Shown: positions 23,747-36,157, counted from the first letter of the stretch. The stretch is 64,000 nucleotides of DNA from Pseudofabraea citricarpa (GCA_029641185.1 JAPWGK010000018.1:620001-684000); one strand, 5' to 3'. The notes: generated by a model from the sequence alone, not told the origin. Made by a program: numbers and translations.

Positions 23747-25323
23747 ATGCAGTGGAGTTCTATCCTCGCTGTTGCGCTCCTCGCGCCTAACGTTCACGCA
23801 ATTCTGCGTTTCTACTGTTCGCAGCTCGTTACCGAGCGTCTCGATCCGTGAGCTGGCTTCACCTCTTCTGATAGACCATTCTAACCCAAAAATCTTAGCT
23901 TGGTTTTCCCTGGATCAAACCCTTCTCCCCATCTTCATCAGGTGCGTACAAATGTACCTAAGTAGGGAATTATGATAGTTGACTGACTTTTGATTCAGAT
24001 TATAGGAGGAGTATGTATCATGAACCCTCAGTGAGCTTCCTTTGACTTACAAACCTAGAATGCCTTCAACACAAGCATGAACCCGACGAACGACCTGCCC
24101 GGTACGTCGACTTGCACAACGTGCACGTTTAGCGAGGACTTCTCCAACTACTGGACCGCTGTTCTTTTCTTCCGAGCACGTAATGGAACCTTTAAACGTG
24201 TGCCCCAGATTGGCAACGTTAATTTCGAATCAGCCAAAGGTGGTATGACAGTATACTATAGTCAGCCATATGATGGGTCAAAAGTCACTGCTTTCAAACA
24301 AGTAAGTGGGAAATCTAGCCAACCAATATTATCGAAACATTGCCGTTTACACTAATTCTTAGGGATTCCGTATGGTTGTTGGGGATCCATCATTCCGCAC
24401 CAGTGCACAGGCATCTAAGTTCCGTCAACTTACCTACACCTGCTTGCAAGATTTGTCAACAAGAACCGGTGAAACCACGAACCTCCCCACATCTCCATGC
24501 CCAGCTGGTATCATGTCAAATGTTCGCTTCCCGACGTAAGTTTTCCACAAAATGATCACTGTTTTCTTTCTCGAGTCTAACCAATAATTATCATAGTTGC
24601 TGGGATGGAAAGAACCTCGATAGCGCCGACCACCAGAGTCATGTTGCATACCCGACCAGTGGAACGTTCGAAAGTGGCGGTCCTTGCCCAGCGACCCACC
24701 CTGTCAAAATACCACAACTATTCTACGAGGTTATTTGGGATACCAAACCATTCAATGACAAGTCTATCTGGCCTGAAGATGGTTCTCAACCATTCGTTTG
24801 GAGTTACGGCGACCCGTAAGCAATCCCCCTCTAATGAAGGCCTGCCAGCTAATCTCTTACCTTTTAGTACTGGATATGGAACTCATGGTGACTACGTCTT
24901 CGGTTGGAAGGGAAATGCTCTCCAAACTGCTATGGACGCTAACTGCAACGTCAATTGTCCTCAACTTGCGTCGCAAAGTATCGCTACTGGCAACACATGT
25001 AGTCAAGCATCTAAAGTCAATGAACCAATTGATGGATGTGAGTATCTATGTGCCCCTTGAAATGCGAGCAAATACTGATATGTGGTGATTTTCTAGGGCT
25101 CGACGCTCTTCCAGGAAACATGCCAGTTACCGGGGTTTCCCCAGGTGCCGGTACGGGCAATGGTGGAAATACTGGAGGAGGAGGGAATACTGGTGGAGGA
25201 GGAAACGCAGGATCTGCAGCCCACTACGCTCAATGCGGTGGTCAAGGTTATACGGGACCTACTGCTTGTGCAGCCCCTTATACTTGCCAGTACTCGAATG
25301 CCTACTATTCGCAGTGCTTGTAA
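23747..25323 (+). CDS. Secreted DUF1996 protein with C-terminal CBM1 (395 aa, 8 exons)
   Basis: Exons: 23747-23847, 23899-23941, 23999-24010 (12 nt), 24059-24301, 24363-24535, 24597-24815, 24868-25037, 25097-25323. Phases close throughout. Signal peptide [21 protein letters not shown]1996 follows: [14 protein letters not shown], then [14 protein letters not shown], the 12-nt exon giving IIGG, then [52 protein letters not shown] Gly/Asn/Thr linker (~residues 330-360) leads to a complete fungal cellulose-binding module with four Cys and its aromatics ([13 protein letters not shown], then [12 protein letters not shown]). The catalytic function of DUF1996 is unknown. The CBM1 says the protein acts at cellulose or cell-wall surfaces. 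Confidence 0.92.
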
Positions 25324-25957
25324 GAAGGCAGCCTTCCAGCAAAGATATAACACAAGGCCATATTTGAATCTACGATCGTATTAATAGGTACATGGATGGA
25401 TGGGAAGGAGGATGGTGGTTCGTTATTAGACTCACGCTCGCTAGAAGGATGTCGGAAGTTTGTTGCTCTCTTCTATTACTTTTAGTTTTATTGAGAGTTC
25501 CCTTTGAAATATAGTTATCCACATTTCCCAGTTCATTTATGCTGTTCAAATGTGTGCCTGGTTATCTTTGGTTGCCCCGACAGTATTAGGTGCTTTCAAT
25601 GCCTCGTGTAAATACGCAATCTGAAGCCTTTTAATTGGCGATCAAAATTGACTCCGGATTATTCGCAGGGAAAGGATTACCTACCATAGAGACATAGTAA
25701 AGTTCCAAGTCTTCTTAGAAGCTTTCAAGGACAAATTTCTTACTTTCTGGTAAGTATGTGGTGGATTTTGAAAACATTTCCGCCCTAATATTAATCAACC
25801 GGTTCGGCGAACATTTTGGACACGAGGTGCAAAAGTCATTATCATCCCGAGTAGTGTAAGATTCTTTTCATTCAAAGACTGAAAACTGGTACTACTTTTA
25901 CTCCACTCTCAGCATAACAATGGAGTTGTTCGCAGTATTCATGCTGCCCTATAATCC
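25324..25957. other. Intergenic between convergent genes
   Basis: About 630 bp between the stops of the CBM1 gene (plus) and the NLR (minus). No gene recognised. Confidence 0.5.
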
Positions 25958-28900
25958 TTATGGTTTGTCTTCCACGAACGGTAAGGTATCTAAATCGGCC
26001 TCTTTCTCGAGTTTTTTTCTGACGTCTTTGATAACTTCCTCCGACGGGGCTCGTCCTTCTTTAGCCCCACGACGCAAAAACAGATCCACAAGGGTTGAAT
26101 TGCTGTAAAGTCGTGCCAACTGAAGTGGAGACCCATCTAAGCCTGTGTCGGCGTTGATATCTGCGCCGTGCTCCATTAGCAACTCTGCTAAAGCTACATT
26201 TCCCCCTTCGACGGCCCAAAGGAGTGGAGAGTCTCCATCTTTATCCAAAGCATTGACATCAGCACCAGCCAGAAGAAGTAAGAGGACCATTTCTTGACTT
26301 CCCTTTGAGATAGCTTGATGTAGCAGTGAGCAATGATTATCCGTATCATTGACTTTTGCGCCGTGCTCAAGAAGTAGTCGAGCTACTTGAACGTGACCTT
26401 TGATTACCGCCCACATCAAAGCCGTCCTTCCCAGCTTGTCTTTAATTTCGGGGTTTGATTTTGCTTTAAGCAAGATTTCAACGAAATCGGGGATGTTTTT
26501 CAATGCTGCATAGATCAATGGTGTTTTCTGGTTGTAATCTACCAGGTTGGGGTCAGCTTTATGGCGTAGAAGGACTCTAATGAGCTTAGCAGAGCCTTTT
26601 TCTGTTGCAGCGCTGAGGCACCTCTGTCCTTTGGCCCAAGGTATATTTGGATCTGCTCCATGCTTGAAAAGCAGCTTTAACAACTTGATATTCATGGTCA
26701 TGACAGGGTGTCGAAGCAAGGGATTACCACTATAATCCCGGTCGTCTACTTTTGCGCCGCGTTGAAGTAGTAATTCCACAACCTCGAAATGGTTGTAACG
26801 TACCCCGTACGCAATTAAAGAGTTCCCTTGGGTTCCTTGGGTGTCTCGAGAGTGAACATTGGCACCTTTATCAAGTAGAAGTTCAACTAAGCGTACCTTT
26901 CCCGTTTCGGTAGGCCAGAAGATAACAGGATCACCTTTTGGACCCAGGCTGTTAGGACTTGCGCCATATTCAAGTAACTTTTTACAAAGTTTGACGTCGC
27001 TGTTCTGAATAGCGAAGAATAATGGAACCTCGCCTTTATTGGAGGTAACATCAAGACTTGCACCATGATCTAGTAATGTATCGACTGCCATCTCATCACT
27101 CTTGTTTATGGCATAACATAATGGAGTCCGTCCGGATCGACACTTTGAATTGATTTCTGCTCCGTATCTGAGCAAAATTTCGATTCGCTCCTTGCTTCCG
27201 AAATATCTGCAGGCATGGTGTAACGCGCGTTCATCATCATTGCAAGCAGCTTCTATTTTTGCTCCTTTTTCCAAAAGCATCGTCACCATTTGATTCTCGC
27301 CCTCCAAACACGCTCTATGCAAAGGATTATGTCCATTTCTATTTTTAGCTTCTATGTCAGCACCGTTTTGTAATAGGAAGCGTGCCGTTCCCAATATATT
27401 GCTTTCGTTATCCAGTCGACTGCTGAATCTGTTTGGCTTGTTGCTGTTAACGAGTGGCGGATTTTCCGTTTCGAGATTCCAGGATAGACTTGCAAGGTGG
27501 ATCAATGGGGTGTTCCCCAGGTCGTCAACCGAATTTACATTTGCACCCTTGGAAATGAGCAATTTGATCATATCGATATCGTATCCTTCTACCGCAAGCC
27601 TTAAAGGAGTGTAGCCGCCTTCAACACGGATCTCGATGTCTGCACCATTTTCTAAGAGGATTTTGGTGAACTCGAGGTCACCCGCAGCCACTGAAAAGTA
27701 CAAGGGAGTCATATTTTCAGTCAAAGAGGGATTCAGCTCGGCACCATGTGCAATCAGAGACTTCGCAATATTGATATTGCGACTTTCGACTGAAAGGTAG
27801 AGTAGCGGAGATGGTTCTCCCACAATACCATAATCTGTGGGCAAGCCAAGGTCTAGAACTTGCTTTGCAAGATCTTCATCCTCTTGCTTGGCAGCAGCAT
27901 AAAGCAGTAATTGTGATGAATGGGACGATAGACTCAAATCAGGCCGATAAGAAAGCAGCAACTTCAGGATATCCCAAGATTCCATTGAGGCTGCCAGGGA
28001 TACAGGAGAGAATTCCAAAGGAATGTCTTGGTTTGCACCAGCTTCGAGAAGCAGTTTGACAATCTCGAAGTTGTTAGCGGTCACAGCTGCGGAAAGAGCC
28101 GTTTGTTTTGCGAGTCTGTTTTCGAGCTGTACTGTGACGATATTGACGTCGGCCTTGTGATCAAGAAGAATTTTAACCATCTCCACGTTACTATAAGTGG
28201 CTGCCATACAGAGAGGCTGTATCCGCAAGGTAGGACTTGGATTTGCTCCATTTTCTAAGAGGTACTTCGCCATCTCTAATTGTTCTCTCTCAATAGCTAG
28301 AGCCAGCGGTGAAAAGCCCCCTATATTTTCCACGTTGACATCTGCACCGAAAGACACCAGAGTTTTTAGTGCCTTGACTTTGGCGTCGTAAATAGCACAG
28401 TGAATGGGAGTATTTCCATCTGTTGTTATACTGTTGACATCGGCCCCGGCATTCACTAAGATGTTTATCTTCGTATTGAGAATATAGTCAGCCATCTCGG
28501 TCTAGTTACTGAAAATATACATGTTCAAAAGAGTAGAGCAAGTATATGGGACGAATTTAGAATGTCATAAAGCAGCTGATACTACCTTAGAAAGATCACA
28601 CAGCTGCTTATGTAGTACCAAGATTTGACTTACAATATCTATATGGCCATGGCTTGAGGCAAAATGCAAAGCAGCTCCCCAGTATCCTACTGTGACATTC
28701 ACGTCTACGGATTTATCCACTATATCTTGGACCATTCTTTGCAAGCCCCAAGAAGAAGCCATGAAGATTTGAGGAGACTTCGTCAGAAGAACTTCCCAAC
28801 CCTCGAGATCAGTCGTGTATCCAGTATCCTTAAACCCATAAATGTTCATCCAATTCCAGTAACGTCGAGAACCAGGGCTAAAAAGAATGTTTGCGTATAC

Positions 28901-31900
28901 GTGAAGATCGTCCACTTCCCCACTACGTTTATGATGCTTGGGTCCGCTGGTAGCAGAATAACTAATGAAAGGATGTCGTTGTATGAAAGCGTTCATTAAA
29001 TCTTTGTATTTATCCTGGAGTAAAAGTTCTGGTTCGGTTAAGTAAAGTGAGTTTTCACTTTCAGTATCTTCAGATGCGGACTTTTTGGACTTTAGCAGTG
29101 CAGCAATTTCATCAGCATAACTTCCTGTTACTTTTATTTAGCATTATTCGTGGCTTTTTGACCTCATGGGGGCCTCTCGTAATCTGGAGATGCGCACCTT
29201 CCATAAATATGGGCATTTCAGAAGACATTTGAAGATAGAAGTCTTCTTTCACCAACCTAGCTCGATCGTAACATAGGTCTTGCTCAAAAACATCAAACAA
29301 GATGTAAAAAAAGCATGCTTGAGCCAAAACAATATGTGCATCCTTTAATAGAATTGAATGATTCCAGTAGCCTCTTTTCGACTGATCAGTCTGAAGAAGA
29401 TATCTAACATGTCAGTAGTCATCAAGATTGGACACGAATTTAAACTTACTCCCTTGCCGTTTGATGGATCAAGTATACTTTAGAATCAACAACTGTCACG
29501 AAAAGTCCACAAAGCCTTCGAATTTTTTCTTCGATTTTCGTATCGGTCTCCTCTTCATCAAAGTCAAGGTCCTCGTATCCAGTCATACCCTTTTCGACAA
29601 ATAAAGCAATGTTGACTTCCTGTAGATTAAGAGGTCTGAAAGCAGCAACGACGATCTGTAAAAGCTTGAGTGTAAGGGCATAATTGGGGCTTCGATCAAG
29701 AATTGTATTGTAAGCGTCGACAACAGTCTTTGGGATATCAGCTAGAATTTTATCCAGCTTCTTGACTGTGCTTGGGTCAAAGCTCGACTCAATCACATCA
29801 AATATAAGATGAAGCCACAAGTAAGTTCGGTTTTCCATGGCGAGCAGTCGTCCTTCTAAATGTTCCCGTGCTTCTTCTTTGAGCTCAATTCTTCTCGCAA
29901 CTTCAAGAACTCTATGCTTTATTGCATGGTTGATTTCTTTACTTATTTCTTCCGATTCGGCCTCGCCAGCAAGATGGCCATCCGAGTGCGTTGATGTAAA
30001 AGTGCGAAATGCCCTTTTTATTTCCGAGTACGGGCGGCTCGTCGATAAAATTCTCAAGTTTTTGTCGAATGTGTTATTAGGTTGCAGATAGTAACCCTCA
30101 AACTTCTCGATTAGTTCTTCTCTGCTCTCCTGCTCGCATTCATCCAAACCATCAAAGATGCAGATAATCTCACCCGCTTCCGGATCTGCAACGGCTGCCA
30201 TGAAGATAGCCCATAAATCATGAAAAAGGCTGCTCAGTGTAGTACCATTCACACGAAAGGCTGGTAAAGCGTGTCGGATGAGGAAAGGCCTCTGCTTGAA
30301 CAACTGATGCAAAATTGCGCAAAGACCCTTGGTGGCATCTTTTTGATCTACGAAGCCATCCTTAAAAAAGAAATAACATATGGTGACGCTTGCTGATTCA
30401 GCGATCAGATTCTCATCTATCAACGCCCTTGATATTACGGATTTTCCACACCCAGGGTCAGTAGTTAGCCACAGGAGGCCTACACTCTCTTTGGAGCTCC
30501 AATTCTTAAATTTCGGATGTTCCAAGAGCCAGTTACACGTGTTTGGAGCACGTTTCTTATTCCTGTTCTTCTGACTTTCATAATCCGAGGATAGTATCTG
30601 GTGGCAATGGGTCTTCTCCTCTTCATCTCGAATTGTAATTATTGTTTTGCGGATGTCGTCTAGATCTTTGTGTTGACGATGCCAGTCTTCATTTAACTGT
30701 CGTATCTCGATCCACTGTGCCTCCATGCGTCTATCTATCCATTCGTTCTCCAATGTATGGATCATAGAAACACATTTTTCGTCAACTTGCTTCATGCTTG
30801 TAATCATTGTAGACCAATCATCAGCTTTCACTACATCTCGAGCATATCGGTAAGCTGCGGTGCTGGAGAATTGACAGACTGCACGAGCTTGAAACTCAAG
30901 GACGATCGTATACAGCTTTATGAATGCCCCTCTCAATGTTTCGATCAGTTTTCGAACCTCTTCATGTGATTGACCTTGTTTCGACGTGTTGCGGTCTGCT
31001 TTGAAGGAACGATTGTGGTTTAGATACATCCTTTCATAAATCTGGTATCGCTGTACCAGGGCTGGGATTGCTTCAGATCCATCTTTCACTGCTTGCGACT
31101 GCGTGCTTGGGTTCAACAAAAACTAGCAGATAACCGTCAGACATCTGGTCGTCGAAATTTCGGTATGTTCCATCTCTTCGGTTTAATACTCGGGCAATAA
31201 ACTCGCAGAATTGAATATTATCTTAACCACTTAATTCTCCTTGATATAAAAGAATTTGGAACGAAACAATAGGCTTTTGTTTTCATATGCCACAAGGGTT
31301 GGGAGACTTACTGGTAGTAGTAAAGAAACACCAGCCCAGGCTAGAGCTGCATGTGGCTCAGCATTGGCAGCAGTAGCCACAAAAGACCGCAAAGCATTTG
31401 CAGCCTTGATTGCACGATCAACTTGCTCCTTGACGAGGACTTTTTGGCCGCCCAGCTGCAGAGTCCATTCCGAAGTTTCGGACTTCTCGAGCTCTTGTTG
31501 AATAATGGCAGCTAGAGTATCTTGCCGATTGTTTGTATCAATAGACAAAAGTCCTCCTGTTTCCGTTGAAAATGCAGGGTATTTGGTTCTGATGACCTAG
31601 TAGCGATTGTGAGCATCATCCGATATATGCATAAACTCTTGAACCCACTTTCTCGTAGTTTTCTATGAGCTTAGGGTTCTTGGCCTGTAACTTTGCATAC
31701 GCGATATCCCACAAAGATTCTTCGACGGTCTCATCTTCTACAAAAATGTTCAGATTATTTTCGGTCCTCAAGGCCGATACATGATGGTGATCAGGACTGG
31801 GAGCATCCAAAATGCCATGCTCATCGACGGCAGCCGGTAACGTCTTCTCTTTTTTCGGTACTGGTACATTCGACAAGAATGGCGTTATTGAGTCTTCAGA

Positions 31901-32074
31901 CTCTTGGCGATGAAGAGATTCGGTTCTTAGTAGCCGAGAAATATTCTGGCTGGAAGTATTTTGTTCCCGACTACTGAACAATCGAGGTAACGGCGACCGG
32001 CTACGATGCGACGGAGAGGGTTCAGGTGAGAGCAACTCTCGGGCACGGTCTTTCCAAGAAGATAATCGAGTCAT
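25958..32074 (-). CDS. NLR (STAND) protein: NACHT_N - NACHT - ankyrin repeats (1874 aa, 6 exons)
   Basis: Exons on the minus strand: 32074-31649, 31596-31312, 31122-29450, 29403-29198, 29124-28634, 28501-25958. Phases close. Residues 1-100 are Ser/Arg-rich and disordered. The N-terminal domain of fungal NWD/NACHT NTPases follows: LWDIAYAKLQAKNPKLIENY, later WAGVSLLLP. NACHT: P-loop TTDPGCGKSV (~459-466), Walker B IICIFDGLDECE (~559), and the family motif HQTAREYL. From about residue 970 to the end the protein is ankyrin repeats (roughly two dozen, e.g. GHVQVARLLLEHGAKVNDTD). Fungal NLRs of this build act in non-self recognition and programmed cell death; the effector type of this N-terminal domain is unclear. 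The 29198/29124 junction is the weakest. Confidence 0.85.
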
Positions 32075-32757
32075 ATCTTGAAGATAAGCTATCAAAGCTC
32101 CAAAGATATTGTATGTCTTGTTATAGTCTCAGAGTCGCAGTAACTTAGGTAAAGGACTTTGTGGAAATAAAACCACTTTCATTGCGGCTGAGGCTGGGTA
32201 AGCCACTGTTCGGGCATCATAACCATTTGTGGTTGTACCCTTCCAAATTAGAGCTTAGTTGGATGCATGTACCGGGATAGTCAGCATTTTGCCGTGAAGC
32301 TGTAAGCCGTGCCGGTTGGCCTAGATCTCGCTTAATGAGGGGCTCGTCACTCGTGACTATATGAGATTAAGCATTACTGCTTTGTTGTTGTGTTGATTTT
32401 CTGGATATTTGCCTCAGATATTTTCAAATAGTAACTCAGCATTCTTTGGTTTTTTTTTTTAAAAAAAAATTGAATGTTATGGCTTTCCTCAGTGAAGGAA
32501 CTTCAGACAAAGTGAGCGGCCACTCCAAACTAGAAATTATGGGGAAATATGCAGATCGATAACTTTTTATTGAGGACAGAATAATTTGGCCCTACTAAAG
32601 TTATGGTATTCGATCAAAGTCATGTAATGGCGTAACTGTACTCACAGCGCAAATTCTATTAAAATCCAGGAACTTATATTATAGACTGTAGCGAGATATG
32701 ACATTCGATAGAAGTGTTTTTACGCAGTAAATAACTAGCTAGACCTTTAAAAGCCTA
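32075..32757. other. Intergenic upstream of the NLR
   Basis: About 680 bp. Contains an 11-T run followed directly by a 9-A run at 32450-32469, a poly(dT:dA) promoter-like tract. No gene recognised. Confidence 0.5.
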
Positions 32758-33534
32758 CTAATCTCCAGCCAGTCTCTTTATAAGATCTACAATCAAATCC
32801 GGAGCACTTAACATAGCCATATGGCCAGCATTACATGTCTCAACTCGTGACCCAGCAAGGCCGGCAAAATGTTTCTGCAACTCAGTAGGCAAGATCTGAT
32901 CATCTTGACAAATGAGAAAAGTACTTTCTACCTCTTTCCATGCACCATATGGTATAACTGCATTCCAACCACCTCCAGGCTGATGCTGTAATTTGCCCAT
33001 CCATTGGTTTGCCTCATCTTCTTGAAGATCGTTGAAGAGAGACATGCGCGGGTTATGACAGAACATTTTATCTCCCTGGAGACGATTTCAGCATTAATAT
33101 TTCCCAGTAAAATAACGGAGGGAAGGGAGTCTTACTTGAAAGTCCATGAACGGTAGATCGATCATCGTTTCTCCTTCTGCAGCTACCCCAGCAGCAATGT
33201 ATAAGAGATGTCTCACACCACCTTTCTTGCCTTCTTTCCCTCTTATTCCCCAAATTAACCCTTCTACTGCTCCACTTCCAATTACTCCTCCAGCTGAATG
33301 CATGACGAGAAGCACCTCTTTCTCTTGTTCTTCCACCAAAGGTTCAACCACGGCCCGTACTTCTTTCATGTCATCTAAAGCAGAAGGATTTCCTGGTGAG
33401 GTTCTCCCTGTACTTGCTAGTTTCACAGCACAAGTCTCGTAACCAGTTGAAGCAAGTGCAGTGGAGATTTCACCAAAAACTTCTGGGCCCTCCCACAAGC
33501 CTGGTACAAATACAATAGTTGGTTTTCCCATCAT
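32758..33534 (-). CDS. Alpha/beta hydrolase, small esterase type (238 aa, 2 exons)
   Basis: Exons on the minus strand: 33534-33136 and 33075-32758, phase 0, 60-nt intron. Cytosolic alpha/beta-hydrolase of the short fungal/plant esterase type: TIVFVPGLWEGPEVF (oxyanion loop), the nucleophile elbow VMHSAGG (a Gly-less variant of GxSxG), QDDQILPTELQ with the acidic residue, and AGHMAML with the catalytic His. These proteins resemble plant methyl-salicylate-type esterases in size and layout. The true substrate is unknown. It lies on the same strand as the NLR, 684 bp upstream of it, and I see no evidence of a functional link. Confidence 0.85.
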
Positions 33535-34116
33535 GGATGCTCGAGTCGCTTAGTTAAATCCCTGTTATAACACTTTTGATGGACAGAAAGAATAAACGCG
33601 AGGTTTTTTAATTATTTTGATTTGCAGAGAAAGAAGAATGATAACATGAGAAGGTAAATAGGGGCATTCCTTAGAGATTTAAACAAACACTAAACTAATT
33701 AAAAACGTAAGCACTACGACCCGTGTCACTGAGGGGTTCAAAAAGTCAACAAAATATTGACCATATTAGAGGGTATAGATCAGTAGACAAGCTGCACTCA
33801 TTTGGATTTGAATGTAAACCCTTTCAATATTCATAAACATGGTTATATTTTGAGAAGCATTACACTGTTCAACTGTCTCATGGGACTTCCTGATTGGCTA
33901 GCTGAATTTCGGATTCTCCCGTGCCCACGTGACTTGGCGATAATCCTCGTCCAAGAAACGCGAAGCAGGTCGAAGGTTCTGGTCAATTCACGAAGCACCA
34001 TCTTGCCGTCGGAACACATCCAGTCACATCAGATAAAGCCTGCAAACTCAAGTTCTACTCGCAGTAGTAGTTGCAACGTCAATCTCAACTTTTCTGCAGC
34101 CTCGTATCCGTTTTCT
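33535..34116. other. Intergenic, divergent promoter
   Basis: About 580 bp. The downstream gene's frame is open back to 33802, but without a plausible start, so this is treated as 5' leader. Confidence 0.5.
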
Positions 34117-34554
34117 ATGCATCGCATTATCCGATTTCCTGCACGTCTACGGATCGAACGTCGAGCAACACAACTTTCTCCACCTATCCGTCGAACCTTT
34201 ACAATGTCCTCAACAGCGTACTCCACGACAGAGTCTTCGAAAGCTTCGGACGAGCCGCTCGAGCAAGCTCCTACATCAGACCAAAGTCAGCAAGAACCTG
34301 TCAAAGAACGGCTTGCATTGCCAGCAATAGGAGAGGGCAGTGTCACACAACTGGATGTTAGCGGCGGAGGTTCGAGTTTCAAGTTGGATCATCTTGGCCC
34401 CATGGTAGTTAATCAGGATGGAACCTTGAGTCGCATATCCAACTGGGACCAAATGACGGAGTTCGAGCAAAAGAACACTCTAAGAGTGCTTACAAAAAGA
34501 AACAGAGAAAGATTGGATGTTTTGAAAGCCGCAGAAGAGGGCAAGGGATCATAA
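34117..34554 (+). CDS. Small conserved fungal protein, probably mitochondrial (145 aa)
   Basis: Single exon. Start chosen at 34117 because the following ~30 residues (MHRIIRFPARLRIERRATQL) are basic, lack acids and look like a mitochondrial presequence. An alternative start is the ATG at 34204 (MSSTAYSTTES). The middle is Ser/Glu/Gln-rich and disordered. The C-terminal ~75 residues form the conserved part: GPMVVNQDGTLSRISNWDQM followed by a charged helix, TEFEQKNTLRVLTKRNRERL. I recognise the pattern as an uncharacterised conserved fungal family but cannot assign a function. Confidence 0.6.
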   Translation: MHRIIRFPARLRIERRATQLSPPIRRTFTMSSTAYSTTESSKASDEPLEQAPTSDQSQQEPVKERLALPAIGEGSVTQLDVSGGGSSFKLDHLGPMVVNQDGTLSRISNWDQMTEFEQKNTLRVLTKRNRERLDVLKAAEEGKGS

Positions 34555-35295
34555 TGTCAAACAAATCGGGTTGATCCGTTGCGGCAGTAAATGCTGTTGG
34601 ATGCAACAAAGCGTATCTCTACAAATGGTCTCCATCGAGGTGGACGGCTGCATACCATGTTTGGTAGGTAAATACGATGAGCTGTCTAGTCTACGTGCTG
34701 ACCTAGTTCCAGGTAAGCTTGCGGAGCAAATTTTCAGTGGTGACTTCGGTGCAATTGAATGCTGAGAATCGCTTATACTGGCTTGGAAGTCTACGCTAGG
34801 GGCTACGAACAAGATTCTTGGTGAGGCTAGAAGTCTTGCATCAATCACTCAGACTTTTGACAGTTCCCAAGTCACTACTCATTCTATTTACTCTATTAAG
34901 GGACATTTGATACGCGTTCGCAAGTAGTCCCTGGCGACCATGCCTTTTCTAGATAATTCCTATTAATATAATTGGCTCTCTGCACTCAAGGATCAAACAC
35001 TCTTCTACTGTTATTCCGCTGTTCCTCTGTTATAGGTTGCATCTCCTGCGCATTTAATCTCTCAATGCGTTTATTTTGACTCTTCTCTTAGATGTACGAG
35101 CTTCATAAATACTGCATAAGTATGTTTTGATCACGGGAGTTCCAGTCATGACGTACGCTATTGTTCTAGTCCTTAAGTGCGTTGATCAAATAATCGTCTT
35201 GATATCTTTCACCTCTTCACAGATCAAGAGAAGCCGAGAAAGTACCTACACATATGGTGCTGTTTTCTTCCTTGAGAATCATAAGCACCGCAATG
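34555..35295. other. Intergenic, no recognised gene
   Basis: About 740 bp between two same-strand small genes. Only chance open frames. Confidence 0.5.
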
Positions 35296-35895
35296 CCATC
35301 CAACTCTCAAGAACTGTCTACATACCAGGGGTTGAAAGAACGCTTGCTTTCCAGATCAGGGCCGGTATTGCCACCATCCCCGTCAAGCCCTGTGCAAACC
35401 CTGGCGCATGCGATTTCCTCATTACTTCTTCATCCATCACTAGAAGCTGTACTCCATCTTTTGAACGACGACCTGCCCTCAGCGCATTTTTTAGTTCGGC
35501 ATATGCAAGCGCCGCCCCAGTATGAATCCATGATGTTGCATGGCATACTGCACCGAATAGAAGGGGATTACGAGAATGCCCGAGCTTGGTATGGAGATGT
35601 GAAGGACTCTGAAGTTTTTAGGTTCGTGTGGGGCCCTGATGGCCTCGACACAGCGCTGGCTTTTCTACGGGAGATCGAAGTCTTGCGCAAGGAAACAAAA
35701 CATCCTGATCCAAAACAGGTGCAGAAGTTAGAGCAGGAAAGTTTGGCGGAGATCAAGAAGGCATTGGAATTTTGTGAGAAGAAGTTTGGAATAAATAAAG
35801 TCGAAGATGCAAGCTCAATTTGGGTGCAAAGCGAGAACTCGTCGGGAAAAGGCAACCAGATGGTAGTTGGAGGTGAAGGATGGAGACAGTTTTGA
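35296..35895 (+). CDS. Conserved fungal hypothetical protein (199 aa)
   Basis: Single exon. The in-frame ATG at 35254 would add 14 hydrophobic residues; 35296 (MPSNSQELSTYQG) fits a soluble protein better, but this is undecided. Mainly helical: LLLHPSLEAVLHLLNDDLPS, AHFLVRHMQAPPQYESMMLH, GILHRIEGDYENARAWYGDV resembles one tetratricopeptide-like helix pair. It ends in a charged helix (EIKKALEFCEKKFG). No catalytic motif, signal peptide or membrane segment. The pattern looks conserved in filamentous ascomycetes; function unknown. Confidence 0.65.
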   Translation, partial: PSNSQELSTYQGLKERLLSRSGPVLPPSPSSPVQTLAHAISSLLLHPSLEAVLHLLNDDLPSAHFLVRHMQAPPQYESMMLHGILHRIEGDYENARAWYGDVKDSEVFRFVWGPDGLDTALAFLREIEVLRKETKHPDPKQVQKLEQESLAEIKKALEFCEKKFGINKVEDASSIWVQSENSSGKGNQMVVGGEGWRQF

Positions 35896-36157
35896 CGTTC
35901 TGCCCTACAAAAAGGCCCATCTGTTCCAATTTAGAATGGTTTCCCAATGGTCTCGTTGAGTCTGGGCTTTCTTGTCATTTGTGATTACTTCAAAATTCAG
36001 GTGATTGTTCTTGCAAGTCGCAAAACAGACAGATTAAAAAACACCTTTGCTGCCAAGTGAAATTTCTAGCATCAAATTGAATTATCCTGTCGAGATGAAT
36101 AGCACAACCTACAAATATGCCTATCACGGACTAGGCTGGTTGTTCATTAATATTCTA

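Noticed and set aside
32450..32469. T11-A9 tract as a terminator or transposon end
   Set aside because: Poly(dT:dA) tracts are common in fungal promoters. No target-site duplication or inverted repeat is seen around it.
32758..33534. Alpha/beta hydrolase as effector partner of the neighbouring NLR
   Set aside because: Same strand, 684 bp apart, ordinary cytosolic esterase features, and no shared N-terminal motif that would link the two.
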